A stretch of DNA of 21,092 bases from Tritrichomonas foetus (Eukaryota > Parabasalia > Tritrichomonadida > Tritrichomonadidae). This document shows, piece after piece, positions 16,515 to 21,092 of this stretch; the first letter of the stretch is position 1, and every line of letters begins with the position of its first letter. The notes beneath the pieces are model-generated. The model was not told where the DNA came from. It saw nothing but the letters and a program-made list of their open reading frames with translations, and made no database searches. Position numbers and translations under genes: made by a program. The stretch lies in NCBI GenBank assembly GCA_001839685.1, contig MLAK01001244.1, positions 3,968 through 25,059 on the forward strand, written 5' to 3'.

Positions 16515-17267
16515 ATGAATCATCCTGAGCTGAAGTCAATCTGTATTACTGCGAAAAGTGGCACAGTTTTATTTTCTTCGGAACTTTCAGGTGTCTCTCG
16601 AACTCAACATTCAGTCGGCGCTTTAATTACTGCTCTTGTCGATTTATCAACTCGATCAATTGGCGTACCAGTCTCCTACATTTGCATGAACAACATCGCA
16701 ATTACCATCGCTCAGTCGGAAGATGTCGGCATCAAGGTTGTTTTGTTCCACGATGCAGCATTTTATCGTGAACTCGCTCGATGTATCGCCAACAGCATTC
16801 TGCACGTTTTTTGTGAACGGTTCGACCCCTCCGACTTCAAGTCAACAGATACGACCAATTTCAGGCGCTTCAACAACTCGCTTGGTCCATCCATCCGCGA
16901 TTGCGCTGGATATATGATTCACAGTTTGGTCGACCGACTGAGGGGTGCAGCCCAGTACGCTGTTGTATTTAACGAGGGCGACCCAAAGTTCGCCTATCCA
17001 TCAAACGCAGATTCGATAACGGTCGCCGCAAATTTACAGCAACTCCAATTCGCAATCCAGGAGGTTTCAAATCTCACAAACGATACGCCTTTTGAATTAG
17101 TCGTCGAAAATGAACAGCTTTTCACACACATCGCTTTAATTGGAACGACTATCGTAATATTGCAGGTCAGAGCGGCTATGCACTCGCCTGAGGTGCTGGC
17201 AGAGGTGAAGAGGACACTGGAGATGGTCAGATTGTGCGCACAAACTGCAGATTGTTTGATGGGATAA
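16515..17267 (+). CDS. Longin-like (Mon1/Fuzzy-type) putative trafficking protein
   Basis: A 250-residue soluble protein. Residues 5-150 have the look of a longin fold as found at the start of Mon1, Fuzzy and HPS1: an initial strand pair ICITAKSGTVLFSSEL, helix SVGALITALVDLSTRS, paired strands SYICMNNIAITIAQSEDVGIKVVLFHD, then a long helix ELARCIANSILHVFCERF, followed by a helix after a short insertion. Residues 175-250 repeat a strand-rich then helical layout (FELVVENEQLFTHIALIGTT, then EVLAEVKRTLEMVRLCA) and could be a second longin or a roadblock-type domain. Such proteins act as halves of Rab or Rag exchange factors on endosomes or lysosomes. No signal peptide or membrane segment is seen. 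Codon use is GC-rich, as in the SNARE and Vps33 genes, implying expression. The gene is certain; the family name is a fold-level guess. Confidence 0.6.
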   Translation: MNHPELKSICITAKSGTVLFSSELSGVSRTQHSVGALITALVDLSTRSIGVPVSYICMNNIAITIAQSEDVGIKVVLFHDAAFYRELARCIANSILHVFCERFDPSDFKSTDTTNFRRFNNSLGPSIRDCAGYMIHSLVDRLRGAAQYAVVFNEGDPKFAYPSNADSITVAANLQQLQFAIQEVSNLTNDTPFELVVENEQLFTHIALIGTTIVILQVRAAMHSPEVLAEVKRTLEMVRLCAQTADCLMG

Positions 17268-17913
17268 CTTTTTTTTATTCGATATTATTTTATTCACATT
17301 TTTATTTTATTTTCACTTATGATAAAATATTTCTGACGAAATTTCAGCTTAACTTTCGTTTATTATTTGTGACTGCCTTTAAATTAAATAAAAATATATT
17401 ATTGTCCAAACTCCAAAATTCTTTCTCACTTTTTCTCCTTTTTTATTGTCATCAGTTTCTGATTTTTCCAAATCAGTTCCATTAATTTTTTTTTGAAATG
17501 CTGCCCAACTGCCTCATTAAAATAAACATCTATTACAATTACATATTTATTCTTTATTTCAGTGATTAGCAATGGAATATTCATCTTGAGAAAAACGTTC
17601 TTTATCACGAGTTTGACGAGATAATACACTTAAGAAAACAAAATATCTCACGAGATTGACGAAAAACAATATTTATGGCAAAAGAAGATTAATGTAAATT
17701 AAACATTGGCAAAGTTTACCAACTCGGAATAACTATTATTACCTGAAACCCTATTTCTTCGAGTTATCACAACATGAGTTCTTTCGCGATTATTTTCTCC
17801 AAATATAGTTTTATTGATCATTAAGAATATCACAAATGCAATTTCGAGTTCCAAGTAAAAAAAGAAAAGATACATAACAAAAGAAAAAGAAAGATGCGAC
17901 AAAAATAAATAGT
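17268..17913. other. Convergent intergenic region (longin-like and Vps33 3' ends)
   Basis: AT-rich, T-rich after the longin-like stop. It has a 15-base direct repeat with one mismatch, TCACGAGTTTGACGA at 17605-17619 and TCACGAGATTGACGA at 17648-17662. The small minus-strand open frames here have no recognisable features and are very Lys/Ile/Phe-rich. No supported gene. Confidence 0.5.
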
Positions 17914-19629
17914 TTAAGCGTCAAACAAGCCAGGGCAGAGCTGCTCCGTGAAACTATCTGCGTTTATTTGATCTGTACTTCCAATTACGTATTGAATCTT
18001 TCCGTCGAAGATCTCCTTTCCAAGGTTTCTAATGAATGCGACTTCGGAAAGTGTCACACCGCCAATAAAGAAAATGAGCAGCCTCCTCAATTTTCCTTCA
18101 ACTGGTGGAGGCGGCTGACCTTCGACTGATAGTGGCATATTTGATTTGGCAAAAATCTTTCCCCAATTTCCTGGCCAATCACCTTGAGTTGCCTTTTGAA
18201 CGAGTCTGACTGAAAGAGGCACAACTTGATCGCACATTTTACAAATGTTATCATCTGCCATAACGAGACCAAGAGATTCGTTTATGGAGCGCCATTGCTT
18301 CATGTAGTTCGATTGCTGTGTGGAGAGGAGATGGAGTCTATCGAGTGTCTTTATTGTATTCTTTGCTGATTCACCATATTGATCAATTAGCTCTTGATTG
18401 ATGAGATCTTTTCTCAGTTTATGACCAACAGCAGCTTCAAGCAAGATCAAGCGCATTGCAGTTTTCCAGTCGTTCAATAACAACATAAAGTGTTCAGCCA
18501 TTGGCATTACAGATGAATTTGCAGCAAGTAAATTCAATTCGGCATTTCGAAGCGATACAAACAGAGGAGTCTTTGTAGCTTCTTTCACGAGTTTTTCAGC
18601 GAGGTTCTGCACTTTCACGAAGAATTTTTTCTCGTTTATCAAATATTTCATGTGAAGCATCAGTTTCTTGAATTCTGCAATATCTGCTTTTCTTATTTGC
18701 TCTTGGTATTCTGGATCCTCATATTTTCCATATTCCCTCACGCGCTCTTCAATAGTCTGATGGACCTTTTCGAAAAGTTGTCCACGCATTTCAGCAATGA
18801 GCTCCTGTTTTTCTGAAAAAATAACTTCGGCATCTTCAGATGGTGAAGTGATTCCAAAGTTGATTCCAAAAAATTCATCAACTAGGCCTTCAAATGTGGA
18901 CTGGCTGCAGAGCGGGGTAACAATATCGGCTGTCCTGTCGAAGATAAGAAGGCTGTCTATTTGTGGCGCCTGTGAAGTGAGCGATCCCGCTTGACTCATG
19001 ATGCCACGCATGAGGTCCCTCACGCGCTCGCCGGCATTTCCGACAGTCAAGATATTCGGAATGACGCCGAAGACCGTTTGGATTTTTGCTAGGGCCCTTG
19101 CGGACGCGTAAAGATCATTAAAATCATTCTCGGCATTAATCTGAAAGAATGACTTGTGACATGGAAGAAGGAAATAATCTTCGTCAACTGGAAAGAAATC
19201 CGCATGAAATTCATGAACAATGATGTCGGTTTTTGGAAATGCTGATGGCGATTTGACCATTTTCAAATTCCGGTTTTCAAACGTTTGCTGGACTAATGCG
19301 GTGATGCGAGGAATGAGAAGAAGGACTTTGACATAGTTTGGGACAAGCTGGAATTTGTCGAGGACCAATTCGACATTCGATCTTTCGGAAGGAGTGACGA
19401 CGATCAAAACAACCTGGTTGTCCGACGGTTTAATGCTGTCAATTGAAACGAGATTTGCATTAATTGACGAGAAATCAAAAGAACGGGCGACATAGTTGAT
19501 AAGATATTTGGGAGCAGTGATGTATCGTTTTTCTGAGGGGATGTTTCGAAGGATCTCTTTGAGGTCGTTATTGACCTGCTCTTTAAAGATAGAAAATGGG
19601 AGACCAATTTCTTTCTTCACTTGTGTCAT
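17914..19629 (-). CDS. Vps33-like Sec1/Munc18 protein
   Basis: A 571-residue SM-family protein, most like Vps33, the SNARE-chaperone subunit of the HOPS and CORVET tethering complexes on endosomes and lysosomes. Evidence: length is right for Vps33; residues 226-251 read SLLIFDRTADIVTPL then STFEGLVDE, matching the Vps33 pattern LxxFDRxVDxVTPLxTQxTYEGLxDE; the C-terminal RRLLIFFIGGVTLSEVAFIR matches the SM-family element with GGxTxxE(I/V)xxLR. The N-terminal domain (1-135) shows the mixed strand-helix layout of SM domain 1, including VVLIVVTPS and VKVLLLIPRITALVQQTFE. The middle (270-480) is helical. The gene's GC content is higher than its surroundings. It would need a Vps16-type partner, not visible here. 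The Qa-SNARE at 2935-3837 is a candidate client by family only. Confidence 0.9.
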   Translation of the reverse strand: MTQVKKEIGLPFSIFKEQVNNDLKEILRNIPSEKRYITAPKYLINYVARSFDFSSINANLVSIDSIKPSDNQVVLIVVTPSERSNVELVLDKFQLVPNYVKVLLLIPRITALVQQTFENRNLKMVKSPSAFPKTDIIVHEFHADFFPVDEDYFLLPCHKSFFQINAENDFNDLYASARALAKIQTVFGVIPNILTVGNAGERVRDLMRGIMSQAGSLTSQAPQIDSLLIFDRTADIVTPLCSQSTFEGLVDEFFGINFGITSPSEDAEVIFSEKQELIAEMRGQLFEKVHQTIEERVREYGKYEDPEYQEQIRKADIAEFKKLMLHMKYLINEKKFFVKVQNLAEKLVKEATKTPLFVSLRNAELNLLAANSSVMPMAEHFMLLLNDWKTAMRLILLEAAVGHKLRKDLINQELIDQYGESAKNTIKTLDRLHLLSTQQSNYMKQWRSINESLGLVMADDNICKMCDQVVPLSVRLVQKATQGDWPGNWGKIFAKSNMPLSVEGQPPPPVEGKLRRLLIFFIGGVTLSEVAFIRNLGKEIFDGKIQYVIGSTDQINADSFTEQLCPGLFDA

Positions 19630-20127
19630 TTGATTTCAATAGGTGATAATTCTAACCATTTTTTTGTTAAAGTTATTCTCTCTGAAAATCTTTCAAGTTG
19701 AAAAACACAGCGAAAAAATGTCATTGGACAAAAGCTTCTTTAGAAGGGATTATTTTAAACACACTAAAATACATTAATCTTCACCAAAAAATACTCTTGA
19801 TTCTCTTGCTCTTAATTAGATCACAAATTCTCGAATTTCTACAAAGTTTTTCATTTTAATGATTCCTTTCTTAAAATAGACAGTCAATTACTATTTTTCT
19901 TATTATTATGTTTTTTAATGCTATTTTACTTGAAAATTGATAAATATGGGATATTTGATATGTTAAGAAGTATGAAATAAACAGGATAACAAGAAAGTAT
20001 ATGGTTAATCCATTTATCTGCTGAATTCATCAATTATTCATGAAATCAACATTCTTTTATGTCAAAAAATAAAAGCACAGGAAAACAATTTTAGGATGTA
20101 TAATTTTAGAACGGTTACAGTAACTAA
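19630..20127. other. Intergenic region, Vps33 promoter and BspA 3' end
   Basis: AT-rich. A TCACC (19642-19646, minus) 15 bases before the Vps33 ATG is a four-of-five match to the initiator. No gene or RNA gene recognised. Confidence 0.45.
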
Positions 20128-21092
20128 TCATGTATTAATTTCGTAGTTTTCAAGTGATGATGAAGAATCATGCTTTTTCTTCTTCATGACAACCACAACA
20201 ACGACAATTATAACGACAATAACAACGACAACTGCAACAACAATACCAGCAATCATGCCAACATTCGTTGAATCAGGTGCATCTGCGTTTTGATCATTAG
20301 TTGTGTCAACTGGTTTATCATCACTATTTGTGTCAACTGGTTTATCATCACTATTTGTTTTAACTGGTTCTTCGTTATCAGTTGATGTTTCGATTTTTGA
20401 ACACTTTTTATTTATAATTTCGTTTGAAATTGTAAATGGAGTTAGTTCACCTGTGACTGCTTGAATGTCTTTGAGGAGTGTGTTGTTGCAAAGTTGATAT
20501 GTCACATAAACTTCAATAGAAAAATTTTGCATTAACATAAAATTAGTCTCGCCTTGCTTCAACACAAGTGATGAACCATCAACGTCAACATATGTCAAAG
20601 GCACTTCTGTTGGAGTGTTGTTAACAATTTTTACCTTATAAAATGATATATTAGAAACAGGAGAGCCACAAAATGAATCATTTGTATAAGTGTTATCAAC
20701 ATAAAATGAACTTATATTGGTATATTTAAATGGATTTCCCTCAAATTCAGGTGGATTAGTTCCAAGATATATAACATTTGTAAGTTCTGTGCAATTAAAG
20801 AATGCATTCTCACCTATCAATTCAACATTAGATCCAATTGTCAAATTTCCTGATAATCCTGTGCAATAATAAAATGCTTGAGAACTAATCTCAGTAACAC
20901 TATTTGGAATTGTTAATGGTCCTGTTAATCCACTGCATTCATAGAATGCATTTACACCAATGAATGTAACACTATTTGGAATTATTACTGTTCCAGTTAG
21001 TAATATTAAGAAGTGATTTTGGTACCTCCTGAAAATAATAAAACTTTTTGAAATCCATAGCTCACGCTCGGTCTTTCCAAAAATCATTAATG
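20128..21092 (-). CDS. BspA-like leucine-rich-repeat surface protein, 5' end unresolved
   Basis: Readable for about 320 residues; the frame has no stop before the window edge, so it may start outside. The first ATG is at 21085-21087. Residues 31-120 contain BspA/TpLRR (LRR_5) repeats of about 23 residues: TVIIPNSVTFIGVNAFYECS, LTIPNSVTEISSQAFYYCT, LTIGSNVELIGENAFFNCT, then a diverging last repeat. Residues 121-235 are a non-repeat extracellular region with several N-glycosylation sequons. Residues 238-275 are an acidic stalk with a SDDKPVDTN repeat. Residues 277-300 are a nearly pure Val/Ile membrane segment, followed by a short MKKKK tail ending SLENYEINT. This is the common trichomonad adhesin-like surface protein layout. 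The odd point is residues 1-30 (WISKSFIIFRRYQNHFLIL): they are not LRR, and the repeats begin abruptly mid-unit. No signal peptide is evident. Confidence 0.8.
   Translation of the reverse strand, partial: LMIFGKTERELWISKSFIIFRRYQNHFLILLTGTVIIPNSVTFIGVNAFYECSGLTGPLTIPNSVTEISSQAFYYCTGLSGNLTIGSNVELIGENAFFNCTELTNVIYLGTNPPEFEGNPFKYTNISSFYVDNTYTNDSFCGSPVSNISFYKVKIVNNTPTEVPLTYVDVDGSSLVLKQGETNFMLMQNFSIEVYVTYQLCNNTLLKDIQAVTGELTPFTISNEIINKKCSKIETSTDNEEPVKTNSDDKPVDTNSDDKPVDTTNDQNADAPDSTNVGMIAGIVVAVVVVIVVIIVVVVVVMKKKKHDSSSSLENYEINT
20304..20357 (-). repeat. Two-copy 27-base tandem repeat in the BspA stalk
   Basis: Exact 27-base units at 20304-20330 and 20331-20357 encode the nine-residue SDDKPVDTN stalk unit; a third, diverged unit follows at 20358. 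Stalk length probably varies among paralogues. Confidence 0.85.

Noticed and set aside
17426..17902. Two 67-codon minus-strand open frames between the longin-like and Vps33 genes
   Set aside because: Composition is that of AT-rich spacer translated (Ile, Phe, Lys, Asn), with no motif and no initiator in front.
20980..21045. Possible intron end near the BspA break (ACTAAC followed by AACAG, and TTTTCAG on the minus strand)
   Set aside because: The trichomonad 3' splice motif ACTAACACACAG is not matched, and the ACTAACTGGAACA bases encode the normal LRR residues LTGT.

Overview
The window looks like nuclear DNA of a parabasalid protist, most likely Tritrichomonas (T. foetus or a close relative). 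The reasons are: very AT-rich intergenic DNA, compact genes with no convincing introns, TCAYW-type initiator motifs a few bases before several start codons, a BspA-like leucine-rich-repeat surface protein with one membrane segment and a short lysine-rich tail, and eukaryote-only families (SNARE, Rictor, WASP, Vps33, TEX261). The species is inferred from style and gene families, not from a database match.

Layout. At 64-2241 (minus) a single ORF carries a ubiquitin-specific protease (USP/C19) domain followed by a Tc1/mariner-IS630-type DDE transposase; both catalytic sets look intact, and this is the most unusual item here. A 690-bp divergent spacer with repeated ATTCTATTTCGAAA motifs separates it from a Qa-SNARE/syntaxin (2935-3837, plus). 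After about 1 kb with no recognisable gene come a Rictor-like TORC2 subunit (4895-7867, plus), a WASP-like WH1/CRIB/polyproline protein lacking a VCA end (8267-9550, plus), a TEX261/Svp26-like membrane protein (9881-10465, minus), a TKL-type pseudokinase joined through a coiled coil to a discoidin/F5-8C-like domain (10766-12895, minus), and an M18 aspartyl-aminopeptidase homologue that has lost three of five metal ligands (13394-14656, minus). The 14657-16514 stretch holds what looks like a decayed gene (15063-15794, minus), an AT microsatellite and a 16-bp perfect palindrome. A longin-like protein (16515-17267, plus), a Vps33-type Sec1/Munc18 protein (17914-19629, minus) and the 3' part of a BspA-like surface protein (20128 to the window end, minus) complete the window.

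How the genes relate. There is no operon logic. Several products belong to membrane traffic and the cell cortex: Qa-SNARE with an SM protein (Vps33) for fusion, TEX261 for ER-Golgi cargo export, a longin-like protein, WASP for actin, and Rictor for TORC2 control of cortex and actin. The neighbourhood is thematically consistent but may be coincidence. Two of the enzyme-family genes (kinase, aminopeptidase) appear to have been kept as catalytically dead versions.
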